Below, piece after piece: positions 1 through 7,849 of a DNA stretch of 29,210 nucleotides. The stretch is from assembly GCA_003427395.1 (NCBI GenBank), contig BFEA01000390.1, forward strand, positions 233,683-262,892. Direction: 5' to 3'. The notes beneath the pieces are model-generated. The model did not search any database. It was given only the letters and a program-made list of their open reading frames with translations, and was not told where the DNA came from. The stretch is from Chara braunii. Lineage: Eukaryota; Streptophyta; Charophyceae; Charales; Characeae. The position numbers and the translations under genes are program-made. Numbering within the stretch: the first letter of the stretch is position 1; each line of letters begins with the position of its first letter.

Positions 1-84
1 GTAAGTCTCCAACCGCGTGGCTAACCTCACTCTACTTTCATCGATAGGATGAGCAAAATCAAATGAATCTTCCGCGAAGGGCAG
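1..84 (+). repeat. Fragment of dispersed repeat family R
   Basis: This stretch carries the signature ATCGATAGGATGAGCAAAAT followed by GAATCTTCCGC. The same signature recurs in this orientation about a dozen times between 20.4 and 23.2 kb, and in reverse orientation at 5.0-5.5 kb. Its first bases (GTAAGTCTCCAACC) also resemble the ATAAGTCTCCAACC motif inside the 5.0-5.5 kb copies. The copy is cut off by the window edge on the left and runs into the G-rich array on the right. Confidence 0.75.
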
Positions 85-345
85 TTAGAGGGGTAGGGGG
101 CGGCTAGGGATGGTGAGGGGCGGTTGGGGACGGTTAGGGGCGATAAGGGGCGGTTGGGGACAATTAGGGGCAGTTAGGGGCGGTTGGGGACAGTTAGGGG
201 TGGTTAGTGGAGGGTGGGTCACAAATGTGGATGATGAGGGGTGATTAAGGGTGGCGGTTAGGGGCGGTTGGGGACATTTAGGGCCAGCTAGGGGCGGTTG
301 AGGACAGTTAGGGGTGATTAGGAGAGGGTGGGTCACAAGTGTGGA
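85..345 (+). repeat. G-rich minisatellite with G-quadruplex potential
   Basis: The plus strand is a chain of GGGG runs spaced by short linkers, built from variants of GTTAGGGGCGGTTGGGGACA (about 20 bp, itself two 10-bp halves). A larger register is also visible. The motif AGGGTGGGTCACAARTGTGG occurs at 211 and again at 325, a period of 114 bp. The TTAGGGG look is telomere-like, but the units are interrupted by CGG and GACA, so I do not call it telomeric. The minus-strand open frame here (Pro/Gln-rich) is a by-product of the repeat. Confidence 0.8.
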
Positions 346-671
346 TGGTTATGGGTGGGTGCATACAATTGTGAGTGGGTACGGGTGGGTAGGGGTAAAA
401 AAAAAAATTGGTTGGGTACGGTACATGAGGTTAACAAAAGGTTTGGGTGTATGTGGCCATGGGTAGTTTTTAAACAGAAAGTCCATGGGCAGTTATGGGC
501 AGTCACAGTCTGAAGGGGTTCAGGTAGGGCAGGTACGGGTACACTTTTTTTTTTTTGAGCAGGTAAGGATGGGTAAAGGTCCGGTAGGCCACCTATACAG
601 TGGGTATGGGTGGTTAGTTTTCAAAGGGGGTATGGGTAGGTAAGGTACAGGTATTCCAAAAAATCCCAGTT
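346..671. other. Degenerate GGGTA-rich sequence, no gene seen
   Basis: The sequence continues the G-rich strand bias as irregular GGGTRGG and GGTAAGG words, with a short A tract near 398 and a 12-nt T tract near 545. No repeat period holds for long, and I see no coding signal. It probably represents decayed minisatellite. Confidence 0.5.
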
Positions 672-938
672 GCCACCTCTGTCGTGAATGAAGCCTTCGG
701 GGGGAGGTCGCGAGTAGAAAAAGTTGCGGAAGCCGCCTTGGCGGTTCCCGAAGGGAAATATCACGAGTCTACCTCGTTATTGGTATACTACTTATACCTG
801 GAGGTAGGACATCTAATTGAGGAAAGAGATTTGCTGAGCATACTACCACAAATCAACTCATATGCTCACAAGTACGAACTGGCAGATAGGTCTAACTACT
901 GGGACGAATTACAACAAATATTCATCTTTCAAACTTAA
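672..938 (+). pseudogene. Unknown-domain fragment, copy 1
   Basis: I do not recognise this protein. The open frame ends at a TAA at 936-938. An ATG-like start is not convincing: the frame is open before 684 and the first in-frame candidate is GTG at 684. Its roughly 80 residues align without gaps to residues 85-165 of the 199-residue frame at 1262-1861. About 30 of 77 positions are identical by eye, including shared LYLE, INSY, a DR pair and YW. This argues that both copies are, or were, coding. The composition is mixed and helical-looking, with no signal peptide or membrane segment. The upstream part of the gene is missing, because G-rich repeat DNA abuts it. It could be an exon, a 5'-truncated paralogue, or a piece of an unclassified mobile element. 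Confidence 0.5.
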
Positions 939-1057
939 CGATAAAGCGCGATACTTCCAGCTTGAGAAACTTTGGGGGATATGGTAGAGATAGAAAAGGG
1001 CGGAGTTATAACGAAAAAGAGTTAGGTAATTGACTAAAGGTAAAAAGTTATCTTTGT

Positions 1058-1243
1058 ATGGTTGTGCAAACAGGGTACCAAATGGCTCCTGGAATGTGGT
1101 TCGCAGGCCAATACTTCCTGATTAACATGCCCGAGCGGAAAGACGGAGGAATTAAGATCACATTACCCCGGCGAGGAGTGGAGGAAGGAGAAGAGATAGA
1201 TACATGGTGTGGAATACCGATAGGGCCAGAAGCTTTCCTCTAG
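1058..1243 (+). CDS. Hypothetical open frame upstream of the 199-aa protein
   Basis: This 61-codon frame starts at ATG 1058 and ends at TAG 1241-1243. It is in the same phase as the frame at 1262, with only five codons between the stop and the next ATG. The composition looks protein-like: a Trp/Phe-rich stretch, then a basic Leu-Pro-Arg-Arg segment, an acidic EEGEE run, and Trp-Cys-Gly-Ile-Pro-Ile-Gly-Pro. I do not recognise a family. It may be the N-terminal part of the 1262-1861 protein separated by one nonsense codon, or a small separate protein. No upstream homologue is visible beside copy 1. Confidence 0.35.
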   Translation: MVVQTGYQMAPGMWFAGQYFLINMPERKDGGIKITLPRRGVEEGEEIDTWCGIPIGPEAFL

Positions 1244-1261
1244 GTAGAAACTGGTTGGACC

Positions 1262-1861
1262 ATGGAAGAAAGAAGCGCGATAGTAAGGGTGACCTTGTAC
1301 CTATCGACCCTCCTTTGGAAGGCGCATGTGATCAACCTCGCGATAAGGGAGAGTCGTTTGATTTCCAAGTATGTTCTAACTGAAGGGTTGGCACTTGAAG
1401 CGTTTTCCCAAAAGATGTACTGGGGAGAAGAAGGGGTGGTTGTACGGTCGATCGAGGCAAGATGGGCGACTGGATTCATTTATCCGACAATGAATGTTAA
1501 AACTATTCTTCCTAAGTTCATAATTGACGAGTTTTTTTGGGGAATAGAAAATGTGGAACTTGCAGTACTCGCTGCACAATCAGTGTCTGAAATGAGTTTC
1601 GAATTTGAGGCATCCGATTTCATTTACTGTCTGTACTTAGAGATGGGGCCGAAATTGGCAAAAAAGGATTTCTATAACATCCTGTGTATCATAAATTCGT
1701 ACCTACGCACCTATCATTTGAAAGATCGTTTGACGTATTGGCGCAAGCTCTGTAAGGAAGTTTGCATTGAGGTCTTCCTAGACGATATTCCCTTATTGTT
1801 TTGTATGGTTAGAAGTTTTTGGCATGGGGATTGGGTAGCTCTGAACGAGCTGAAAAGTTAA
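1262..1861 (+). CDS. Hypothetical protein, 199 aa, carrying duplicated unknown domain (copy 2)
   Basis: The ATG at 1262 sits in ACCATGG, a strong eukaryotic start context, and the frame ends with TAA at 1859-1861. Residues 1-80 are unique in the window. Residues about 82-170 form the domain also found at 672-938, with conserved CLYLE, DF, INSY, Y.L.DR and YW positions. The rest is a hydrophobic tail (residues 171-199) with an Asp-Asp-Ile-Pro-Leu-Leu-Phe stretch. It has no recognised motif, no zinc ligands, no nucleotide-binding loop and no obvious membrane helix. It is one of the longest uninterrupted frames here that is neither low-complexity nor Ty3-derived. Intronless structure and tight packing with the frames at 1058 and 1867 would fit a mobile or viral-like origin, but that is speculation. 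Confidence 0.5.
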   Translation: MEERSAIVRVTLYLSTLLWKAHVINLAIRESRLISKYVLTEGLALEAFSQKMYWGEEGVVVRSIEARWATGFIYPTMNVKTILPKFIIDEFFWGIENVELAVLAAQSVSEMSFEFEASDFIYCLYLEMGPKLAKKDFYNILCIINSYLRTYHLKDRLTYWRKLCKEVCIEVFLDDIPLLFCMVRSFWHGDWVALNELKS

Positions 1862-2043
1862 AAAATATGGGGAAAATGGGTATTAGCGGTATAGTAGATG
1901 GTTCTCGAAGATCCTTAGCAAGTAGGATAGGGATTTTGTTAAGAGAAAGTGAAAGTGTCATGTTAACGAAAGATGGGACGGTGGTCGTTTTGTGTGTCTT
2001 GACATGTTCTACGGTCTTAAAAAAAAAGGAAAAGAGGGGAAAA
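1862..2043 (+). other. Spacer with small open frame of unknown status
   Basis: An ATG at 1867 opens a frame of about 59 codons, ending at TGA 2044-2046. It has an ordinary composition (Gly-Ile-Ser-Gly-Ile-Val-Asp, then Arg/Ser, then Val-Val-Val-Leu) and ends in a Lys-rich tail encoded by an A-rich tract. There is no homologue in the window, and an antisense frame overlaps it. I list it only as a possible small gene. Confidence 0.2.
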
Positions 2044-2158
2044 TGAGTCATCTCGATGACGACGATATCAATGGAGGAGGGCCGCCACCTATAACCGCGA
2101 CAGAGATTGTCAAGTTACTAGAAAGAAGGATAATAAAAAGATCAAACCTGCCAAAGAT

Positions 2159-2196
<38 letters not shown>

Positions 2197-2947
2197 CAAA
2201 ACAGCCCAAGTACATGCTAGAGGTGCTGGTAAGAGCAGACACCGCTAGCACGCTCAGGAAGGCTCCATCTATTGGTGGGGAGCAACACCTGATGGAAATC
2301 GGGTTCAGCGTCCCTGTAAACATCCAGATTATCATAACGTGCCACGTGTCACATCCTTCATCCTGACCAGTTGTAATGGCAACACATGAGCACGCCCCTT
2401 TCAACGCGATGAGCAGCATTGATTGCCCTCCTTTCGAGGGGATTAACTGCCCATTGCGATCTCAAAACTTATTCCTATTATGAAACCCTCGCCATATCTC
2501 GTACAGGAATCATACAACGCTACGAGGGGAAGGAGTTATCAGAGTAGGGGGATAGAGAGTCAATTATAGTGATCCCACTTCCGGAGTCAACAGTGAACCA
2601 CCTGGACCACCCCAAATGTTGAGCACAAGTGTTCCCCCTATGTCCACGTGGCAGCACAAGAAGGAATCGCGAGTCGTGCGTTATAGAATTCAGATCACCA
2701 GACACTGGCAACGAAATTTAAGGGAGAAAGAGTGTCTCACTGGTTGGAGCTGCTAGAACAGATCTTCAACCAGTTGACTTCGAATGAGAAATTTGCTCAA
2801 TTGTACGAATATGTATGGTAGGAATTTAAACCAGACGTGGAAGAAGTTGCAAAGAAGGCCAATGATAATTGGGCGGTGTTGGAGTTGATACCCTTACAAG
2901 GGTATCCGCTCAGGATTTTATGGTCGGCACAACATCGGCACCAATAG
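2044..2947 (+). pseudogene. Gag-like reading frame split by an insertion
   Basis: An ATG at 2044 opens an acidic N-terminus (Met-Ser-His-Leu then four Asp), a GGGPPP stretch and a helical Leu-Leu-Glu-Arg-Arg segment, ending near Asn-Leu-Pro-Lys-Ile at 2160. The frame then runs into a 32-nt T tract. At 2714 a similar-style frame resumes with Lys-Phe-Lys-Gly-Glu followed by Trp-Leu-Glu-Leu-Leu-Glu-Gln. It has a TAG at 2819-2821 and ends at TAG 2945-2947. A Phe-x-Gly-Glu then Trp-Leu pattern is typical of the start of Ty3-type gag capsid domains. I infer that the two halves were one gag-like gene before the 2163-2711 insertion. No zinc knuckle is found downstream. The family assignment is tentative. 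Confidence 0.35.
2163..2711 (-). mobile_element. A-tailed retroposed insertion (SINE or processed-transcript-like)
   Basis: Read on the minus strand, this is a body of about 517 bp followed by an uninterrupted A32 tail (T32 at 2163-2194 on the plus strand). It lies exactly where the gag-like frame at 2044 breaks and before it resumes at 2714. The flanks, GCCAAAGATAAAC on the left and GGCAACGAAATTT on the right, are similar enough to be a decayed target-site duplication, but not convincingly so. The body has no recognised gene. No clear pol III A/B boxes were seen, so it may be a retroposed mRNA rather than a SINE. Confidence 0.4.
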
Positions 2948-3548
2948 ACAGGCTGAAGACAGCTAAAAACGGGAAATGAGGCAAATCCCTTGACTGCCAT
3001 GGTCGAGAAAGTTTTGCAAGCACAAACACCGAAATGCGGTGTTCTCGAACTAGAGCCAGTGGTTAAATTTTTTCGAATGCTCACCTGCTTTGTCGTGAAG
3101 GACGCAAAGACGGTAAAGGTTAGTGGGTTAAAAATTTGAATGACCGCACGCGCCACTTTGACCCGCTCAAAGACTGGAAAAGGGTTAGTAAATTAAACCG
3201 CCGACCATAGAGGCCGGAAGGTTAATCTAATAAAAGGGTCGCGCGGAAGGCGACAACGAAATTTCTTCAGTTTATCGGCGGCTAAGCAGGTATCAGTAGA
3301 CGTCGAAAGTATTGAGAAAACGGGGCGGTAAGACTACTTGTCGCAGATTAAGACGTAGGGTGAAATTACTAAAGGCCCCGGCCATGCGGCCAGGGCAACT
3401 GGAGAGGAAGCTAGACTACCGTAGTGGGCTACGAAAGTTAGCAGGAATCTGCGTCTACCCCTAGGAAAGGTTGTAGGCAATGCATCAGCCAAAAGAAGGG
3501 GGGGGCGTGCTATACTTATACGGAGAAAGCTCTTAGTATAATCAAGCT
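2948..3548. other. No gene recognised
   Basis: Mixed-composition sequence with no frame above about 60 codons on the plus strand. A minus-strand frame (2797-3156) is interrupted-looking and unsupported. A GC-rich inverted word (GGCCCCGGCCATGCGGCC) near 3375 and a G9 run near 3498 are the only local features. Part of 2948-3150 could be further decayed gag-like sequence. Confidence 0.4.
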
Positions 3549-3631
3549 AGGAGCTAGCCCAGTAGGTACGAGTACGGACTGACAAGCCGAAGACACATGG
3601 ATCGAATCTGCCCGGCCTGTGGCTAGCTCCT
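3549..3631. repeat. Inverted repeat with 11-bp perfect arms
   Basis: AGGAGCTAGCC at 3549-3559 is the exact reverse complement of GGCTAGCTCCT at 3621-3631, leaving a 61-nt loop. The 83-nt total is in the size range of a long-variable-arm tRNA, and the minus strand has an ATTCGATCC T-loop-like word, but cloverleaf stems do not form. It may be a foldback remnant or a structured-RNA relic. Confidence 0.5.
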
Positions 3632-3676
3632 CTTTTGCCAAAAATCGGCACTGTGGCCACCCGTTATTTTTTTTCA

Positions 3677-3762
3677 CCCGCCCTCAGATGGGCGGGGCTC
3701 GAACCTGCGACTTTAGAATTAGAAGTATATGATGTTAGTTAGTTATTTAGGCCACCTGCCAC
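3677..3762 (-). pseudogene. tRNA-Arg(UCU)-like relic
   Basis: On the minus strand there is a perfect pol III B box, GGTTCGAGCC (plus 3696-3705). It lies at the correct spacing from an anticodon-loop-like CTTCTAA (plus 3719-3725), as in tRNA-Arg with anticodon UCU. A TGGCCTAA A-box-like start lies upstream, with a few extra bases in the D-loop region. The T stem pairs in four of five positions. The anticodon stem does not pair and the acceptor stem is poor, so this is not a functional tRNA. The 3' side forms a GC hairpin (3677-3696) followed by A8 on the minus strand. A tRNA-derived SINE head is an alternative reading. Confidence 0.4.
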
Positions 3763-3805
3763 ACACGACGGGAGCCTGATACTTGGTCTGCTCGGGAAGT
3801 TAGTG

Positions 3806-3818
3806 GTTAGATTCTTTA

Positions 3819-3909
<91 letters not shown>

Positions 3910-3910
3910 N

Positions 3911-3965
<55 letters not shown>

Positions 3966-3991
3966 CCTTTGTACTATTATTAGTTAGATTC
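3806..3991. repeat. 145-nt T tract flanked by 9-bp direct repeats
   Basis: Positions 3821-3965 are T except for one unresolved base (N) at 3910. GTTAGATTC occurs at 3806-3814 and again at 3983-3991, and both are followed by near-identical TTT-rich words. The N suggests that the tract length is an assembly estimate. Together these look like a target-site duplication around an insertion that is almost only an oligo(A) tail on the minus strand. Slippage expansion of an ordinary T tract is the alternative. Confidence 0.7.
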
Positions 3992-4700
3992 GTTTTGACC
4001 GTACTCCGTTTCTAATAAAGGCTCATATGAATCTACCCCCGACAAATGGGCAGATTCATTAAAAACTATGCTACCTACGAGTGAAGTGCGGTGAGACCCG
4101 TAGACTGTGCGCCTCGTCGGGGTCTCGGTTCCTCGAGGATCTCGGGCGAAGGGAAGATCACCGCGAAGTAGATGTAGGGGGGGCGAGTGCACGGGAACGA
4201 ATATGCGAGTGAGAGAAGAGCGTGGGTGAAGGAACGTGCAGGCGTGCGAGTAAGCGAACGTGCGAGCGAGCAAAACGTGCGAGCGAGCAAAACGTGCGAG
4301 CATACAGGTGAGCGGAAGAACAGTTGAACGCGAGGGAAGAGCGGAAAGAGAGGTGTGAACGGAAGCAAGCTTGCGAGAGCGAACGTGCGGACAAGCAAGA
4401 GGGAGGAACGTGTGAGCAGAAGCAAGCGCGAAGGAGGATCGTGCGTGCGAGCGAGAGAGAAGGCGCAAGAAAGGGGAGGTAGAAAGTAGAAGAAGAGAAG
4501 GAGGAGAAGGGGAGGAAGAAAGAGGAGCAGAGTGGTAGAGAAGAAGAAGAAGAAGGAGAATAGGAGTACGAAGAGAAAAGGAGAAGAAGGAGAAGGAGAG
4601 GGAAGGAGTACGTGGCAAAAGACTCACCATTGTGCAGAAGATCACCTTGCGAACAGACGGAGGGCGGTTTCACCATCTCTCTCTGGCGACCAGAGCGCAA
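3992..4700. other. Purine-rich low-complexity DNA, no gene
   Basis: From about 4180 to 4620 the plus strand is strongly purine-biased: GCGAGYG words, then GAAGGAGAAGG. It includes a 17-bp unit, CGTGCGAGCGAGCAAAA, repeated twice near 4259-4292. Because of this bias the minus strand is open in all three frames over several hundred bases (Leu/Ser/Arg-rich). I take these frames as compositional artefacts. Confidence 0.5.
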
Positions 4701-4961
4701 GTTACCACGCTGAGGTAAGTTCCCATTTCACGGCTAACCTCATGGAACTTCCACCAAGAGGAGAGACGAGGTAGAATGAATCTCCCGCTGCTTTCGAGAG
4801 GGGTACACTGTTGCTGGCGTCGCGGTTGCTACGCTTTCACCCCACTCGTCTGTGGGATTGCATTGTATATGTATGAGTATATGCGTATATATGTGCATGT
4901 GGGTGATCGCACGCTATCATCTAGGGCTCGATGCTCGCGTACGTGGGTGTTTGCGTGCTTG

Positions 4962-4993
<32 letters not shown>
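4701..4993. other. No gene seen; short GT/GA microsatellite at right end
   Basis: The sequence contains a GAATCTCCCGC word reminiscent of repeat family R near 4777. It has a good 5' splice-site-like GAG|GTAAGT at 4715 and a (GT)n(GA)n run at about 4966-4993. Nothing else is recognisable. Confidence 0.4.
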
Positions 4994-5560
4994 CTAAGTC
5001 TCCCACCCGCGGCTCGCCGCACGCTACTTAGATCGATAGAACGATCAAATCAAAAAGTGGCAGTGTATATTTCCCCGTTTCAGCAGAAGATTCATTCCGA
5101 TTTTGCTCGTCCTATCGATGGAATGTGTGTGTGTGAGACGTTCATGATTCGACCAAGGAGAGAGAGAGAGAGAGACGATAAGTCTCCAATCTTGGCCAAC
5201 AGCTAAGTCTCCCACCCACGGATCGCCGCACGCTACTTAGATCGATAGAACGAGCAAATCAAAAAGTGGCAGTGTATATTTCCCCTTTCAGCAGAAGATT
5301 CATTCCGATTTTGCTCGTCCTATCGATGGAATGTGTGTGTGTGAGACGTTCATGATTCGACCAAGGAGAGAGAGAGAGACTATAAGTCTCCAACCTTGGC
5401 CAACAGCTAAGTCTCGAACCCGCGGCTCGCCGTGCGCTACTTGGATCGATAGAACGAGCAAATCGAAAAGTGGCAGTGTATATTTCCACGTTTCAGCGGA
5501 AGATTCATTCCGTTTTTGCTCATCCTGTCGATGGAATGTGTGCGTGAGTGTGTGAGTGTG
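4994..5560 (-). repeat. Tandem 204-209-bp repeat, three copies, family R in reverse
   Basis: Units begin with CTAAGTCTC at 4994, 5203 and 5407, giving periods of 209 and 204 bp. Each contains, in reverse orientation, the family R words found at 20.4-23.2 kb: GATTCATTCCGATTTTGCTC, then the ATCGAT palindrome. Each also carries TGGCAGTGTATATTTCC, the complement of GGAAATATACACTGCCA in the right-hand array. The first two units close with GTTCATGATTCGACCAAGG and (GA)n, and the third runs out into a longer (GA)n. The open frames here are not conserved between units. Confidence 0.85.
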
Positions 5561-5563
5561 CGT

Positions 5564-5599
<36 letters not shown>

Positions 5600-5627
5600 T
5601 TGAGAGTGAGAAAGAGAGAGGGAGAGG
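5561..5627. repeat. (GA)n microsatellite
   Basis: An imperfect GA tract terminates the third tandem unit. The same dinucleotide separates units of this family in both arrays of the window. Confidence 0.85.
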
Positions 5628-5696
5628 CGAGATATACGTGGCATCTACGAGTGGGGAACGAGGTTGCGAGTGATGCGAGAGACGTACCTGGTGCTT

Positions 5697-5996
5697 GAAG
5701 CGTGCGACATTGGTCGCCATATGCTCGTACTTCGGGAATGCAGTTGATGTCATTTTTCAGCTTCATAGTGTAGGCTAAATAGGATCTGCCACATGTAGTT
5801 TGGGTGCCGAGCACCAGACAGGATATCAACTCTGGTTCTTCATTGATGATGATGGGATTAGTTCAACATCGTCAATTATGAATTCTTGGTGTGTTCTTAT
5901 TTGGTGATTCTTGCAATGCGATGCTGCTGTTGGTTCGGGGTCAGGATTATCTGGACTCATATGTATGATGTTGTTTGGTTGAGTTTTGATATTGCA

Positions 5997-6033
<37 letters not shown>

Positions 6034-6050
6034 ATCATTATTATTATTAT

Positions 6051-6083
<33 letters not shown>

Positions 6084-6125
6084 TAGTAATAGTATCGTTA
6101 TTATTATTACTATATGATTATTGTG

Positions 6126-6162
<37 letters not shown>
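5697..6162 (+). repeat. Dispersed repeat D1, copy 1, with (TTA)n tail
   Basis: Positions 5811-5998 match 7596-7790 closely. Shared words include AGGATATCA, TCTGGTTC, TGTCAATTA, GGTG then TTCTTATTTGGTGA, and TGCTGTTGGT. Both copies run into TAT/TAC trinucleotide microsatellite. In this copy the tail is a compound (ATT)n(AGT)n(ATT)n tract at 5997-6162. Upstream, 5727-5812 is also duplicated at 6225-6310. A sequence family ending in the same simple repeat suggests retroposons with a TTA-type tail. Confidence 0.65.
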
Positions 6163-6212
6163 GAGAGGGAGGAAGAGAGAAAGTAATATATGATGGGAAC
6201 TTGTCTGTTTGG

Positions 6213-6310
6213 TTGAGGTAAGATCTGTTCGTACTTGGGAGGTTGTTGTCGTTATCATTCGACATTGTAGTATAGGCTATCTAGGATCTGTCATCTGTAG
6301 TATGGGCGCC
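6213..6310 (+). repeat. Partial duplicate of 5725-5812
   Basis: Shared words, in order, are TTCGTACTT, TAGTRTAGGCTA, TAGGATCTGYCA and TGTAGTWTGGG. They sit immediately after the (TTA)n tail of D1 copy 1, so this may be the 5' part of a further D1 copy whose 3' part is lost. Confidence 0.55.
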
Positions 6311-6984
6311 ATAGCTAGGATGACACTAGAGAAAGAGAGAGAGATTGGGCAAAGGCCAGAGGTACTTACCTGTAGCGTCGATGCTCCAGCTTCGTCTTCA
6401 AGGTATCTGCAGCACAGCGCCGACATCCTAGGTTAGTATCTGGCTCGTAACAGAGAGAGAGAGTTTTTCTTCTTCCTCTTCTCAGTCCACCATCTCCTTC
6501 TCTCCCTCTCATCATCCGACTTCACTACATCTGCGGACTACGAGAGAAGAAAGAAAGAGCTTGGTGAAATCAGATCCGGAGTCGACCTTGGGACTTCAGA
6601 CATTGCAACGAGGGATTATTCGAGACTTGTGACAAGGACTTGGTGTTGACGGCATTCCCATCTCTCACCTTCCTTTCATCTGATTCCCTCCTCTTCGTCT
6701 GCATATGTCTGAGCCTGGCGCCTTCTTCCTGTATATAGCGCGAGGCTCCTTCACACCTGGTGAAGGATACGATGTATGTTTGGTCTGCGTTCAAACATTG
6801 GTTGGGCTAGTCATTTGCATTCTAGCATTCTGCTTCGCTATCTGATACTGTGTAAACAAGGTCAGTCATGGGCAGGTCAGGCTTTGTATCTAAGTCTTCC
6901 CTGCGCTATTCCGCACCACTTTGTATGTATTAGATTGTACATTGCTTGTCGAGATTCTACCTACACTGTATTGATAGTTCAGTC
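6311..6984. other. No gene recognised
   Basis: There are short GA runs, a pyrimidine-rich patch at 6466-6515 and a strong minus-strand 5' splice-site-like sequence near 6372 (CAG|GTAAGT read on the minus strand). The open frames are short and lack recognisable domains. Confidence 0.4.
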
Positions 6985-7011
6985 TTTTTTTTTTTTTTTT
7001 TTTTTTTTTTT
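6985..7011. repeat. T27 tract
   Basis: A pure 27-nt T run. By analogy with 2163 and 3821 it may be a minus-strand oligo(A) tail, but no insertion boundaries or direct repeats were found. Confidence 0.8.
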
Positions 7012-7055
7012 ACATTGCGGATCCTTGATTTCTATGCACATCGCCCAACTGGGCA

Positions 7056-7545
7056 TGTAAGAGACACAGACGGGGGAAAAAACGGACAGACAATCAAGGG
7101 GAGAGCGGACAAGCAGACACATGCGAGCTAAGAGATAGAAACAGATAAGACCAACAACAACAAGAAGACAAAATCGACACAGACAGACAAACAGAATCAG
7201 ACAAAACAGGAACAGACATACGGACATGCAGACACGCACGCAGAGATAGAACGACAGATGTAAACAGATGAACTGACTGACATTAACAGACAGACTGACC
7301 GTCTTTCAGACAAGTAAACACAGTCGGTCAGACGGGCAAACGTGGTCAGTCCGACAGACAGACACAAACAAACGGACAGACATACAAGCACACACTCTAC
7401 ACACACACACTCACATATAGACAGGACGGCGGACGTAGACAGATGAGAACAGAATGGTCTGACATGAGGGTATGAACGTGGACAGACAAACAGGAGGAGG
7501 CTTACGGAAACAGACATACAGGGACAGACAGACATAACCTGATGA
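7056..7545 (+). repeat. Degenerate CAGA/GACA-rich low-complexity region
   Basis: The plus strand is dominated by GACAGACA, ACAGACAT and CGGACA words without a fixed period. Minus-strand frames here are Cys/Val/Leu/Ser-rich, because GTCTGTCT repeats read as VCLSVCLS, and are not real proteins. Confidence 0.7.
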
Positions 7546-7595
7546 ATACGCGAACCACGCACAAGCTGTGGGCAGGAAGGTTGCAGGCAACCACG

Positions 7596-7806
7596 GCACC
7601 AGATAGGATATCAGTTCTGGTTCCTTTTGATGATAGGACTATTTCAGCATTGTCAATTACGAACTCTTAGGGTGCTCTTATTTGGTGAATTTCGTGATGC
7701 GATTTTGCTGTTGGTCCAGGGTCATGAATATCTGGTCTTGTGTATATGGTGCTGTTCGCTTACTGAAGTTTGCTACTGATCAGCATCCTCCTACTACTAC
7801 TACTAC

Positions 7807-7849
<43 letters not shown>

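Noticed and set aside
85-345. Telomeric repeat
   Set aside because: TTAGGGG words are interrupted by CGG, GACA and longer segments, and the array has a 114-bp larger period.
3090-3540. Possible rRNA or organelle RNA fragment
   Set aside because: The texture is suggestive (GGCCCCGGCC, many AAGG words), but no conserved rRNA core sequence could be recognised.
3803-4015. Poly-Phe open frame
   Set aside because: It is only the translation of the long T tract, with an unresolved base inside.
4158-4700. 180- and 221-codon minus-strand frames
   Set aside because: All three frames are open because of purine bias on the other strand, and the products are Leu/Ser/Arg low complexity.
7197-7562. Cys/Val-rich minus-strand frame resembling a secreted Cys-rich protein
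   Set aside because: The VCLSVC pattern follows from GTCTGTCT repeats, has no conserved spacing, and lies in low-complexity DNA.
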